64,000 nt of DNA from Luidia sarsii (Eukaryota > Echinodermata > Asteroidea > Paxillosida > Luidiidae). The notes beneath the pieces were generated by a model that searched no databases, was not told the DNA's origin, and worked only from the letters and a program-made list of their open reading frames with translations. The translations under genes were made by a program, and so were the position numbers. The stretch covers positions 28,797,768 through 28,861,767 of the forward strand of contig OX465102.1 of assembly GCA_949987565.1 (NCBI GenBank), given 5' to 3'. Shown piece after piece: positions 12,296 through 23,149 of the stretch (the stretch's first letter is position 1; each line of letters begins with the position of its first letter).

Positions 12296-13040
12296 TTATA
12301 TTTCTCTCTCCCTCTCTCTCTCTCTCCACCTCTCTCCCCCCCTCTCTCTCTCTCTTTCTCTCCTCTCTCTCTTTCTCCCTCTCTCTCTGCCTCTCTCCCC
12401 TCCCTCGCTTTCTCCACCCCTCTCTCTCTCCACTCTCTCAGCTCTCTCTTCCCTCTCTCTCTCTCCATCTCTCTCTCCCCTCACCTTTCTCTTATACTGT
12501 ACATTGGTGAAGCTGGTTAAGTAGCCAATATTGTGCACTTCTTTTATCTCCCTTCATCTCTCTCTCCCCACCCTCTCTCTCTCCCACTCCCCCTCTCTTT
12601 CTCCCTCTCGCTCTCGCTCCCTCTCTCACCTCTCTCTTCCCCCTCCCTTTCACTCCCTTCCCTCTCTCTCCCTCTCGTTCTCTCTCTCCCTCTCGCTCTC
12701 ACCCCTCTCTTCCCCCTCCCTCTCTCTCTTCCTTCTCCCTCTCTCTATCTTCCCCCTCCCTCTCTCTTCCTTCTCCCTCTCTCCATCTTCCCCCTCCCTC
12801 TCTCTTCCTTCTCCCTCTCTCTATCTTCCCCCTCCCTCTCTCTTCCTTCTCCCTCTCTCTATCTTCCCCCTCCCTCTCTCTTCCTTCTCCCTCTCTCTAT
12901 CTCCCCCCTCCCTCTCTCTCTTCCCTCTCTATCTCTCTCTCCCTCTCTATCTCTCTCTCTCCCTCTCTATCTCTCTCTCCCTCTCGCTGTCACCTCTTTC
13001 TTCCCCTCCCCCTATCTCTCTCACCTCTCTCTTTATACAT
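12296..13040. repeat. CT-rich microsatellite tracts
   Basis: Two polypyrimidine tracts (12296-12500 and 12544-13040) are separated by a short unique block. The second contains CCCTCTCTCTATCTTCC-type units repeated several times around 12720-12910. Serine/leucine/proline ORFs over it are artefacts. Confidence 0.9.
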
Positions 13041-13691
13041 GTAATTGTTTTCGTATCGACTAGCGACAGACAGGCGTGAAAAGCCGTCAGACGATCGACA
13101 GAAAATTCATTTTGTGGAAATAATATTCAAATACTTTTAACATGAACTTGCAATTCTACAGTCCTACAGCTCTAAAGGATATGCTGAACAAGAAATGATG
13201 GAGTGAAGGTCACTGACGAATGGGGTTGCTTTTTTAGAGGGCAGGTCAAATGTAGTGGTCTATTTATTCTACAGCAAACCTACATCTGGGTCAGCACGTA
13301 AGCCCAATATTTATACAAGCCAATATTTATACAATCCTCTTTCCAGTGGTTCTGGTTTGCAAGGGGGGCCGGGGAGTGTTACCTACCTCCCTCATATTCA
13401 GCATTCACCGTCAAACAAGAAACACAAAAGCCAGACAAACAAGAAATCGCGAGCAATGTGTGCTAACTTGTAAACATCTTTTCTGGGATGCGGTGGGCTA
13501 CGTAGTACGTACATACGCGTATCGGTTATGTACACGTATATATCAGGGTTTATTTCCCCGTGCATAAAGCATGTACAAGGTGGCTCACCCCATTGGCTCG
13601 TAAAAAAAGGGCTACCCCTGGGTAAATGGTGCCATCAAAGCTTGCCACCTCAGTGGTCAAAAGCAGTCTGCCAGATAAAAGTGAGCACAAT

Positions 13692-14122
13692 AATAAGGTA
13701 AATGAGACTTAAGGCTTTGCATGGTGGGTGAATCAATATAGGAAGGTTTGCGGTGAACACCATGTATCAGGTCTCTTAAAGGAAGAGGTTTGGTTCTGAA
13801 AAGAACCTGAGTGGTAACTCGAGGTTTCGACCAGTATGCTCTGGCCGTCATCTGGAGAATTTCTTGGGATCGGTGGTGGAACTCCTTATGTACCGGTGGT
13901 CCCCCCTTAGGATAATCCTCCCCAGAGGATTATCTTTCCCGCCTTCCCGCCTCAGTGACCACCGGTACATAAGGAGTTCCACCATCGATCCCAAGACATT
14001 CTCCTGATGACGGCCAGAGCATACTGGTCGAAACGTCGAGTTACACTCAGGTTCTTTTCAGAACCATACCTCTTCCTTTAAGAGACCTGATACATGGTGT
14101 TCACCGCAAACCTTCCTATAAT
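13692..14122. repeat. Family G foldback with one intact hammerhead core
   Basis: Two inverted arms share about 180 bp. The outer parts read GGTTTGCGGTGAACACC and the inner parts ACTCCTTATGTACCGG. The plus-strand arm carries CTGATGA at 14004-14010, a 7-bp stem II and GAAACGTC at 14030-14037. The minus-strand arm has CAGATGA and GAAACCTC at those places, so it is mutated. Other copies: 17436-17705, 54698-54822 (single arm) and 55972-56263. Confidence 0.75.
14004..14037 (+). ncRNA. Hammerhead ribozyme core (predicted)
   Basis: CTGATGA (14004-14010) is followed by a hairpin with arms CGGCCAG and CTGGTCG (7 bp with one G-U pair), GAAA (14030-14033) and CGTC, with predicted cleavage after C14037. 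The flanks CTC/GAG give only 3 bp of stem I next to the core. ACGT in place of stem III is self-complementary, as in minimal dimer-type hammerheads of retroelements. Activity is inferred, not shown. Confidence 0.6.
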
Positions 14123-14617
14123 AATAAGGTAATGGCCAGCACTCTTTGAGTCTGACCAGTTGAGAAGAGTGCATTTTGCTTTGCAAGTGGCAAACCACTT
14201 CATCAGATCAGGATCAGATGTGGAAGCTGCTGCTACGAAAGTTTATGCACTCTTCCTGACCGAATAGTCTTTAAGTGTTGCGTGTAAAAGTTGTCACTTT
14301 TCATGAGACTAACAGGAATCTTTTAGCACAGCTACAAAATAAGACTACCGGTAATTCATCATGAACAAAATATATTTGTCCAGTTTCTGAGCAGAGACAA
14401 TTGTGTGCATGTAATTTTGTGGTTTCCACTCATCGCACCTCCAATGTGAAATATCAACCTAGCACATCCACAATAAACTGAACTCATTCAATGTTCACCT
14501 GATGGGTGCCTGTTATGCAGTATGATTGTAAAACTAAAAGCACATTCTAAATCAAGTAAAAAAAAAACCCACAGAAATCAAGGCGGCCTGAAGTTTTGAT
14601 CTACAAGGACCTGTCTC

Positions 14618-15103
14618 TAAAGCCGCATTTCCACTGGACTAGAATTTAACCGAGACGATGGTTAAATTTCTAATAGTCAAATTTGACCGTCGTTCCCACT
14701 TGGACTTTTGAGTCGGTCAAATTTAACAGAGACGATGGTTAAAGTAACCGAGCTGGCAATATAACGGCTCATGAAGGTCAAGTGTCAGCCGGATACACAA
14801 TGTACATGTGTACATTTAGCGCGCGATACAAGGCAGACACTGTGCACAGTGCATGTACGTGTTACGTCTTAGGCCGGATGTGTTTTTTTACCGAGTCACG
14901 TTTAACCGAGTGGTGCGTTTCCACTGGACTAATCGGCTCGGTTAAACTAACCTGGTCAGGTTGCTCATTAAAAGTAACCATTGGACTCGATATACGTAAC
15001 TGAGAAAAATTTGACTGGGCCGTTTCCACTGGACTTATTTTGGTCAAAGTAACCATCGTCTCGGTTACTTTGACCAAATTAAGTCCAGTGGAAACGCGGC
15101 TTA
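14618..15103. mobile_element. Foldback element family C inserted in a family F repeat
   Basis: The ends read TTAAGCCGCGTTTCCACTGG on the complement and AAAGCCGCATTTCCACTGG at the left. The interior repeats GGTCAAA and ACCGAGACGATGG blocks in both orientations. The flanks at 14585-14617 and 15104-15125 join into a family F signature, so this element interrupted an older repeat. A second copy is at 46024-46538. No ORF is evident. Confidence 0.65.
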
Positions 15104-15393
15104 AGGTCCTGCCAGGATCCAAGAATAAAGAGGACCTTATAGATTAAGCCGGTACCAATGTGTAATGGTTTAAGAGTGTTAATCAGAGTCCAAACTAAAA
15201 TGAGATCTGAAACACTATGGAAAGTACTTCAGAGACTGTAAAGTGTGGATAGCAGGGTTCAAATTTCACAGTGACCCTTTGGCCAAATGATAGTTTGAAA
15301 TTCAAATCTGGCCAGTTGAAGAGTATGAAAAAACATCCCAAAGTGGTCTCAACACTACTTCATACGGTGTAACAATCTCTATCTAGTCTGGGT

Positions 15394-15882
15394 TTTGCAT
15401 ATATGTGACCTGGAACAGCATAATGAGGAATAACCCCCACTTTTGAGATTTTGAGATTTTCTAATGATGTGAAAGAGTATACCATTAGCTTTCAAATGAT
15501 ATCAAAATTATTTCTGTGTGAACTTTGTTGTAAATAGTACAAGGGGACTTCGCTCGTTGATTTGGTACCAAACACAATATAGCACCATCATTCAAACTCC
15601 TCGAAATCGGCCATTCAAAAAGGCAGGAACTTTACATTTTCATGAAAACAGCACACAAACACTCCCCCGAAATCCTTGTTTTTCAACATTTAGAGACGGA
15701 TATTGGAAAAATCCTTTAGACATAATATCCTCCAATACATTAGCTTTCCGAAAATACCAAAAAACAAAAATTGATTTTTGTTATCGAATTGAGAAGATAC
15801 TTTGACTTCAGGCGTTGTTTACTCGAAAATTGTTTTGGTGGGATATTCCTCATGTCGCTGTGCCGGGTCACATATATGAGTG
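15394..15882. repeat. Foldback repeat family D
   Basis: The inverted ends contain CATATATGTGACC / GGTCACATATATG. A copy in reverse orientation lies at 62436-62708 and a partial one from 25668. The inner segment AAGAGTATACCATTAGC is conserved between copies. Confidence 0.6.
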
Positions 15883-16709
15883 TTCAAAGAACATTCCGGA
15901 CCTGAAGAACAGAACTTCAATGCAGCCACAAAACAACACTCCTTTGTCTGAAACTCTGAATTTAGCCTCTGTACATGGTCATACAATCGTACGGTGTGGC
16001 AATGACTGCCAGCTGTCTATTTAAAGGACATTCAGAATGGCGAGTGATTGAAGTGAGTCACTGCAACACTCTGGCCATTTACAGAAACATTGAAGTACTG
16101 TAGCTCAGCAGTGCTAGGAATTTCAACAGCTCAGCAGTACTCGGATTTATACTTGAACTTGTGCTCGTACTCAGAGGATGGGTACTTGTACTCGTACTCG
16201 GAAGACGGGAGTACAAGTACATGTACTTGCATTCGGAATCCAGTAAATTGTTCTCAGGTAGAAAACTACTCCACCTCTCTTTGTAATTGGCAGTCAAAGT
16301 ACACGGCAGTACTTGGTACTTGAAAAAAAAGTACTCGACTACAACACTGGCTGGAAGACTGCAGCCTTCTCGTGGTCCACCATGCAATCTAATGCAATAG
16401 ACCTGAAGTACACAGCTACACAGATTTCCTCAATCATTAGTCCATTCAAAATTTCTGCCAACTTTGGCAATGCTGATTTAGCGATGATTAGCCCAAACAG
16501 TTCCTTCTAGGCCTTGGCTAGGCTCCCACAGTATCGGTAAAGCCCTTCGCATTCAGCGACTGAACACTGCAGGACAGTCACGGCGCAAAGAATGATCACA
16601 AATCTAGACCTGCAAGAAAGACCACGAAACAGATTCCCTTCTCCGTCACTAAACGCACATCGCTGGCACGATGAACGCCTTTCCGCTTCGGGGCGCTCTC
16701 TGACCACTG

Positions 16710-18510
16710 TCACTTATTTCCCAGGTAGAGGATGGCGTCGATGACGTCCCCTTGAGTTTGACGGAGCGCCCGCACGGCCTGGTTCCTGTCCACGCCGAGT
16801 TTGGCCACCACGCAGTCCACGCCGGCAACGTCCAGCCCGTCCTCGCTCTCGGCCACCTCGCCGATGGCCTGGAAGACGGCCCCGCTGCGAACGCAGTCCC
16901 GCACGCTGGCCTTGCCCACCAGCTTACCCTTGTGCACCAGCTTCAGCTTGTGCAGCGGGATGCGGACCAGCTGCGATACGGCCGCCAGGATCGCCGCGGA
17001 CTCTGACGCGGCGTCCACCTGCACGGCGAGCTTGTCGCGGCCGCACCGGACCACAATCGTGCACGTCGTTGTTGCGGGTGATGACGTCTGCGGGCCGGCC
17101 CCGGCATTGGCCGCGGGAGGGCCGGGCTGCGCCGCCGCTGCCGCAACCACCACCGCCTCCTCCTGTGGCCCGGCGGAGATCTTGTCCGGTTCCTTGACTC
17201 CCGCGGGCGATTCCGTCCGCGGGCCCGCTTGCCCAGGCCCGGTCCGGGCACCGGCTATCGGAGCCGCACAGTCGTCGCTGGGATTGCTCGTCGGCACTGC
17301 AGTTTCGTCTTTCGTACGATGGCAGAGGGACGTGCTTCCCGGACAAACATCTCTGTGCCTGTGCCAGTCTTGTATCTGGCAATTCCTTGAGCTGGGTGAG
17401 AGAGAAATTCGAGACCGTAGGCAAAAAGATATGAATATAGAAAGGTTTGCGGTGAACACCATGTATCAGGTCTCTTAAAGGAAGAGGTATGGTTCTGAAA
17501 AGAACCTGAGGGTAACGCGACGTTTCGACCAGTATGCTCTGGCCGTCATCAGGAGAATGTATGCCAGAGCATACTGGTCGAAACGTCGAGTTACCCTCAG
17601 GTTCTTTTCAGAACCATACCTCTTCCTTTAAGAGACCTGATACATGGTGTTCACCGCAAACCTTTCTATATTGATTCACCCACCATGCAAAGCCTTAAGT
17701 CTCATCAAAAAGATATGGTCAGAAATTCAGAGATAGCAAGATTCAAACGGCAGCTCCGTAACTGGCAGTCTGGTCCCATATAGTGCGGTATAGTGGCTAG
17801 CTGCGAAGACGTACAGGGGACCAGACTGCCAGTTGCGGCGCTGCCGTTTGAATCTTGCGACCAAACTGGGAGGTTTTTGCCCATTTTTGTGGGGAAATCG
17901 ACACATTTTCGCAACATGGACAGTTGCACACAGGTGCGTGGTATGTAAACCACATTTGCTAGAAATCTTGGGCCGAATGAAGCAGTATTTTATGAGTTAT
18001 GCTGAACCCGCTGATCCCTATGCCACAGCACTTGTGAATGTTACACAGAAGCCTATGGGGAAAAAAGCATAGTTATCTAATCTGTGGGGTTCCGGTCGGG
18101 AGAGCAGCGGACGACGTAGAACCCCACAGTTCTGGGGGTACTTCGGTACTACGAGTACGACTGTACGAGTATGAGTAGTCCGAGTAACTTGGACCCGACA
18201 AGTCACCCTTTTTTAAACCTCAAAATTTCAAAATTCGATAAAAAAAAGGGTGACTTGTCGGGTCCAAGTTACTCGGACTAGAGTACGAGTACGACTACCG
18301 AGTTGACTAATGACAGTTGCCAAACTTGCAATTGCATTTGTCCTCTTTCCCGAACAACCCTTCTTTTTTGTTTAACCCTACTTACCAATAAACACTCGTT
18401 TTACAGCGAGTACATCGTTTCATTATCCTCTGACTGTTGCCGCAATAGATGCAGTTTACGCCTGTCATGTCAAGTTTCAATTCCGACTTCGAGCCAGTGG
18501 GCGCCGCCAT
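16710..18510 (-). CDS. MYND finger / ubiquitin-like / UBA-like domain protein, complete two-exon gene
   Basis: Exon 1 is 18386-18510 (ATG at 18510) and exon 2 is 16710-17391 (TGA at 16712-16710). The split codon TG|C creates Cys42. The protein has 268 residues. All eight MYND ligands are present with canonical spacing: C20, C23, C33, C36, C42, C46, H54, C58. A low-complexity Ala/Pro/Gly linker (about 60-150) follows. Next comes a ubiquitin-like fold (about 152-225, containing HKLKLVHKGKLV) and a C-terminal UBA/NAC-like helix set (about 228-268, LGVDRNQAVRALRQTQGDVI). MYND fingers bind proline-rich peptides. UBL and UBA parts bind proteasome subunits or ubiquitin, so an adaptor role in protein turnover is inferred. 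I do not recognise a named orthologue. Exon 2 is markedly GC-rich. The single intron contains a hammerhead-type foldback and a 105-bp MULE-like element. Confidence 0.88.
17436..17705. repeat. Family G foldback in the MYND-gene intron
   Basis: Inverted arms of about 120 bp meet near 17558. The minus-strand arm retains an intact hammerhead core. The plus-strand arm lost its CTGATGA but keeps stem II and GAAACGTC. The outer tail ATTGATTCACCCACCATG matches the copies at 13692 and 55972. Confidence 0.75.
17519..17552 (-). ncRNA. Hammerhead ribozyme core in sense orientation of the MYND-gene intron (predicted)
   Basis: On the minus strand CTGATGA (17552-17546) is followed by the GGCCAG/CTGGTC stem-loop and GAAACGTC (down to 17519). 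It lies in the same orientation as the host gene. Stem I is weak because the 3' flank reads GCG rather than GAG. Confidence 0.5.
17738..18150. repeat. Roughly 380-bp dispersed repeat E, copy 1
   Basis: It is nearly identical to 42180-42556 and starts with an inverted block (GCCGTTTGAATCTTGCGACC and its complement). The copies share an open frame on the plus strand (region ATALVNVTQK), but its ends differ between copies. It is probably a mobile element rather than a gene. Confidence 0.6.
18176..18280. mobile_element. 105-bp MULE-like foldback MITE
   Basis: The TIRs start TAGTCCGAGTAACTTGG, identical to the 824-bp element at 8683. The 9-bp flanks GAGTATGAG (18167-18175) and GAGTACGAG (18281-18289) differ at one base. 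Located in the intron of the MYND gene. Confidence 0.75.
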
Positions 18511-19965
18511 GTTTCAACAACGGCTGTAGCTATGCCAATGCCAATGGCTACGACCGGCTGTAGTTTAACCATGCCGTCCAATGCAGCCAGCCCCAAACTC
18601 GGGCTGCGCCATTACTAGTCTTGGTTCAAGACGTTGTTAGTCTGGATAGGCGAACGTGATGAGGGAACTCATTATTTTATGAACAGCCGATATAGGCTAG
18701 CACATGTGGAGACAGCAGACCATTCTAGTTGATATAGACCTTAGATACGGCCAAGCAAAAGGTACACCTATGGCCTAAAGGCGGCAAAGTAAAATGTCGT
18801 ACTTAAATGCAACATGTGTTCATGGCTCCTTAGCATAAATCTTTATTATACTTCCGGACCCATTGACCTGCCGCAGTCGGGAGATTAACTCATGAATATT
18901 CAGTTGTGACGTACGGCATTTCACTTGGCCTTGTTTAGGGTCTACCCACTCAAGTGCCCTACGTCAAATTGTGTTCATGAATATATTTTGGATCTTTAGC
19001 CAAAACTAATCAACTTCCGTGTAGTGTGCTGCGCTAGCACATGTACCCATTGACATCCAGTCGGGAGACTAAGCACATGATTATTCAGTTGTGACGTACG
19101 TCATTTTACTTGACGCATGTAAGGTCTAACGTTGTACACGTACATGCCATATAATACTATAGCTGGGGATGATTGAAAAGCTGAAAACACAGGTTGGAGT
19201 TCTTAATTGTCGAAGTTGAACCTGTTGAATTCTTTTTTTCAAAACGCATTATGACATTAGTAAAACAATTAAAGCCGAAGGCCTCCCGTTTTCATGCCTT
19301 GGACGAAATGGACGAAAGAACTCGAGACAAAAATGAAGCCCGGGCCTATGCCGGGTTTTGGAAAATGGCCTAGATGTGCATTGGAGGCATTGTTCTTCAT
19401 AATACTATTATGTAGATCAATGATTGGAGGACGTGAGACGTCTGGAGACCACGTAGGGGACGGGAACCAACCTATCGGGTCGACAGATTCCGCACAGTTG
19501 TGATTGGCCAACGCGCTATATATACAAACTCATCAGGGCGCACTATTGCGAATCGCCCGTATTAAGAAACAATACTACAGTAGTCACATTTCAGTCTGTT
19601 GCAAAAACAGCAACTTATTCTTTATTGCAGGAGGGACTTTTTTCTTTTTACAATACAGGAAGCTTCATTTAACCGGACTCTGCATAACCACCGTGTCAAC
19701 CGAAATTAAAACTCACAGCGACGATTCTGAAAGTACAAAATCATAAAGTATCACGACAAAACCAATATAAATAGACACAGCAAAAAGGGGGGAATAAAAA
19801 GGGGAGAAATTGTTTGACGAACAAAAACCGCCAGTTGGCCCAGGCCCTCTGGATTATAAGCAAGTGAAGGTAAAAATCTGTGGCGGCAACCCCCTTCCCC
19901 TCCGGTTTAAATGTGTCTGCCCGGTCACATTTTACCCGGTTGTGGCCATGTACATTTACCTGGAT

Positions 19966-20075
19966 GGATAGGGCATACGCCTGCTACCGGGGACACTTTG
20001 ATCCGGGTAATTCTGTCCCCGGGGACAGAATTACCCGGATCAAAGTGTCCCCGGTAGCAGGCGTATGCCCTATCC
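19966..20075. repeat. Perfect 110-bp palindrome
   Basis: Two 55-bp arms are exact reverse complements with no spacer, centred between 20020 and 20021 (CTGTCCCC|GGGGACAG). The match breaks at 19965/20076. Confidence 0.95.
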
Positions 20076-20164
20076 CCCCGGACGTGCACAGTCATCTGGA
20101 CCCTGTTTACGGGTTTAGTGCGGGAGTACCGTTTGGCCGCGGTCAAACAAACTTGATGAGATTG

Positions 20165-20415
20165 TTAAAATTTAGTGGGCCTGACGTTTCGATCCTAGCA
20201 GGACCTTTCTCAAAGGCAGAGTGACAAGGACAAAACAGATACATGTACACGAAGGAAGGGTAGGGCCTACATGTATCTGTTTTGTCCTTGTCACTCTGCC
20301 TTTGAGAAAGGTCCGGCTAGGATCGAAACGTCAGGCCCACTACATTTTAAGATTTACATTTGTGGTAATTTTAGTCAGTAAGCAGTTTGCAACATTTTTG
20401 TATATCACCTTGATG
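20165..20415. repeat. Family F foldback
   Basis: Inverted arms carrying GGCCTGACGTTTCGATCC and the outer conserved tail TTTAGTCAGTAAGC. The arms also share the ACATGTACACGAAGG block found at 44430 and 51880. Confidence 0.8.
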
Positions 20416-21229
20416 AAATTGTAACAAAAAAGCAATTGGCAAGAAAACTTTGACTGGACCGGGACTTGAATCCGCGACCTCGGGGTCAACGTATACAAAT
20501 ATACACATCCATCTTCTTTCTTCCATCTGAGCTATCAAGCCTTCCGTTGGTGACCTTCCCTAATGTCAACATAATTTATTATTTACTAGTCATTTTCCGG
20601 AGGTGGGGGCGCCAGTTAGAAGCAATTCAACCAATTAACTGCCGGAATCACACCCCGCTTTCAATGAGATGCAAACAATAATAATTATTGTTGTAAACCA
20701 GGCTACAGCAACTAGATGAAAGTTGAGACTGGCGTTTGAAATCCAATCTTGCCCTCTGATTTTTTAGAGAATCTGGTAAGCTGGGGGTTTATAATCATAA
20801 TCATAGCCTAATTCATTATTGCTATTTTCTCAATTTCTGGTTTTAAATGGTGCTGTTTGATTGCTAACTATTTTACGTGTAATAAAATCGATTAACTCCG
20901 AGTAGCTTTTTTTGTATGTATTATTACAATTGGATGTAGTCTGTATAAGAATTTATTGTAAAGGTTGACGCGATTCAGTTGTCTTTTGTTGATAAACTAA
21001 TAAAACAATGAACCAATAAAACTTATGATTGGTTTGGCTCTTTCTGTTTGGCTTGGTGCAGTGAAAATATGTGCACTACACGGGTAACTCTCTCCTTAGC
21101 GAAATTGCTATAGGGAAAACCTGGGTTGAAAAATAGTCGCTCCAAATGGCACACATGCTTGCCTTGCTACTGCCAAAACGCACCCAGGTCCGAATGTTCG
21201 CGGCATGCAGGCACCCATTAACCCAATGT

Positions 21230-22363
21230 CTACGGCGCCCTCAGCGACAGCAGGTACTTCAGCTGGGGCGAGGGTTCGGGGATCTCGGCAAAGCGGCAGA
21301 GGACTATCTTCCGGATGACGAGCTTGAAGTGCGGGTGGTTGACCGTGTAGAGGACGGGGTTGATGCAGCTGTTGACGGTGGATAGGACGGCCAGATAGGC
21401 GGTGGCCCGCTCGCTGCCAGGCACGGCCAGGGCCAGGTAGTAGGGCGACACGCAGACCACGAAGACGCAGCAGAGGAGGAACAGGTTCTTGGTGATGGCC
21501 CGCTGCTGTCGCTTGCTCTCCCGGCGGCCGAAGGCCGCCACATCCTCCACGGTCATCCTGTCCCGAGTGGCCCGCGCGTCCTTTCCTTCCTCCTCCAGAT
21601 CCTCGTCCGTCGTCTCGACCGTAGCAGCTTCGGGACTGGCCTCGGACCTGCCGGTGGAGCGGTCCCGCTGCGCCTTGAAGTGCCGTCTGATGTGGGCGTA
21701 GAGCGAGGCGTAGGAGACCACGATGAGCAGCATGGGGACGGGGTAGATGCCCAGGGTCTGCACCAGGCTGTAGGTGGCGGCGCCCGCCTGTCCCTTCACG
21801 TCCGTGCAGGAGGCCGTGGCGTGGTCGTAGCCCAGGCTGCCCACGCCTCGGGCGGGCGGCACCAGGACGACGAGGCAGGGCACCAGCCAGGTAGCCGCCA
21901 CCATCAGCGCCAGGTTGCGCGGGGCGAACAGCCGCCGGTAGGCCACCCTCGACCGGGTGACGATCACCCAGCGGTTCAGGGCGATGGCGGCCAGGACGTA
22001 CAGGCTGGTGGCCAGGCCGATCTGGAACTGGGCGGCCGCCAGGGCGCACAGCCACTGGCCGTTGCCCGGCAGCGGCCAGTCGTGCCGTGCCAGGCTGGCC
22101 GCGGCCATCCAGGGGTAGGACAGCGTGGACCAGAGATCGGCCACGCTCAGGTTGACCACCAGGGCGTTGGTCGGGGTGCGCAGCTTCCTGGAGAGGAGGA
22201 CGGCGAGGAGGACCAGGCTGCCGCCCAGAAGCCCCATGAGCGTGAAGAGCACCCAGAAGCAGGCCAGCACCACGCGGGCCTCGTACGGGTACAGCGAAGG
22301 CGAGTGAGAGCCGCCGTGGGTGATGGGCGCGTGTACAGACGCGGTCGTCGTGCTGTCATTCAT
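21230..22363 (-). CDS. Class A (rhodopsin-like) G protein-coupled receptor, intronless
   Basis: The start is set at ATG 22363, giving 377 residues. The frame is open for 35 more codons upstream to an ATG at 22468, but those residues look untranslated. An N-glycosylation site (NDS) at residue 2 precedes TM1. Seven helices are clear: TM2 has NLSVADLW, TM3 starts after LCALAAAQF, TM5 has YPVPMLLIVVSY, TM6 has CVSPYYLAL and TM7 has NSCINPVLYTV. Cys in LCAL and in ASCTD can form the TM3-ECL2 disulfide. TM3 ends in NRW instead of DRY, and TM6 has S in place of the CWxP tryptophan, features seen in melatonin/moody/Tre1-like receptors. ICL3 is long and acidic (about residues 230-280 of this start). 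The ligand is unknown. The gene is strongly GC-rich compared with its AT-richer flanks. Confidence 0.9.
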   Translation of the reverse strand: MNDSTTTASVHAPITHGGSHSPSLYPYEARVVLACFWVLFTLMGLLGGSLVLLAVLLSRKLRTPTNALVVNLSVADLWSTLSYPWMAAASLARHDWPLPGNGQWLCALAAAQFQIGLATSLYVLAAIALNRWVIVTRSRVAYRRLFAPRNLALMVAATWLVPCLVVLVPPARGVGSLGYDHATASCTDVKGQAGAATYSLVQTLGIYPVPMLLIVVSYASLYAHIRRHFKAQRDRSTGRSEASPEAATVETTDEDLEEEGKDARATRDRMTVEDVAAFGRRESKRQQRAITKNLFLLCCVFVVCVSPYYLALAVPGSERATAYLAVLSTVNSCINPVLYTVNHPHFKLVIRKIVLCRFAEIPEPSPQLKYLLSLRAP

Positions 22364-23149
22364 GCTGCTCCGGTATATGGGCCAAAACACACAGCCAACA
22401 AAAACAGAAGAAACGAGCGTCCGTAGAGACCGATGCCAACGAACTGATAGGTTCAAGTACAAGTACAAGTTTTACCGTAGTCGTTTTTGTAACGGCGGCT
22501 GACATGTGCTCCATGTCACCCTCACTTTCACCTTTATGAGCACTTTCGCTGCATGCATGCAACTGCGTGCATCGTCGGCTTTTTTTTCAACTTCGTACGC
22601 CTGTGCAAAGCATTTTCGTGAAAGTCCCCGGGGAAGTTCGTAGCTTTTGCGAAGCCCACCCCTAGCCCTATACGTTCTTTCGAATCGCTGCTGTGTCCAA
22701 CAAGCCAAAAAGAAATTCGACAGAAAGCGAAAGATGGAAGAGTTGAAAGGAGAGGGAAAAGCCATTTTCACCGTGTGACCATTCTGACCTTTGTAAGTGC
22801 ATCCTTTCCGAAAGACAATTGGGTTTTGATTTCCCGATAACTTCGGCGTGAGTCAAACACGGATATTTTATGTGATATACAAAAATGTTGCAAACTCCTT
22901 ACTGACTGAAATAAAATTACCAAAATGCAAATCTCAACATTTAGTGGGCCTGACGTTTCGATCCTGGCAGGACATTTTCTCAAAGCCAGAGGGATATTTG
23001 TGATATTTACGGATAGTTTATGATATTGCACTGAGAAGGATGCGATTCCTCGAGGGTTTACCGTACTGCACGTATCATTCACAATGCATGCTCAGTTCTT
23101 GGATTACTTTCTGAAAAAAAATTACAAGCATCCCGGGTGGGATACAAAC

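Larger units (their letters stand above)
18511..21229. other. Gene-less stretch between the MYND gene and the GPCR
   Basis: No exon is recognised. It holds a direct duplication (about 18858-18960 and 19050-19130, sharing ATTCAGTTGTGACGTACG), the perfect palindrome at 19966-20075, a family F foldback at 20165-20415 and a SINE-like block at 20450-20705. The region just after 18510 is the likely MYND-gene promoter. Confidence 0.5.

Noticed and set aside
16801..17478. 225-codon plus-strand ORF
   Set aside because: Antisense shadow of the GC-rich exon of the MYND/UBL/UBA gene; no domain and no splice support.
18386..18510. A plus-strand Cys-rich ORF (DSCQTCNCICPL) near the MYND exon
   Set aside because: The true Cys pattern with MYND spacing is on the minus strand with an ATG and a GT donor; the plus frame fits no family.
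21680..22426. 248-codon plus-strand ORF, rich in Gly/Gln/His
   Set aside because: Antisense shadow of the GPCR, caused by high GC at third positions.
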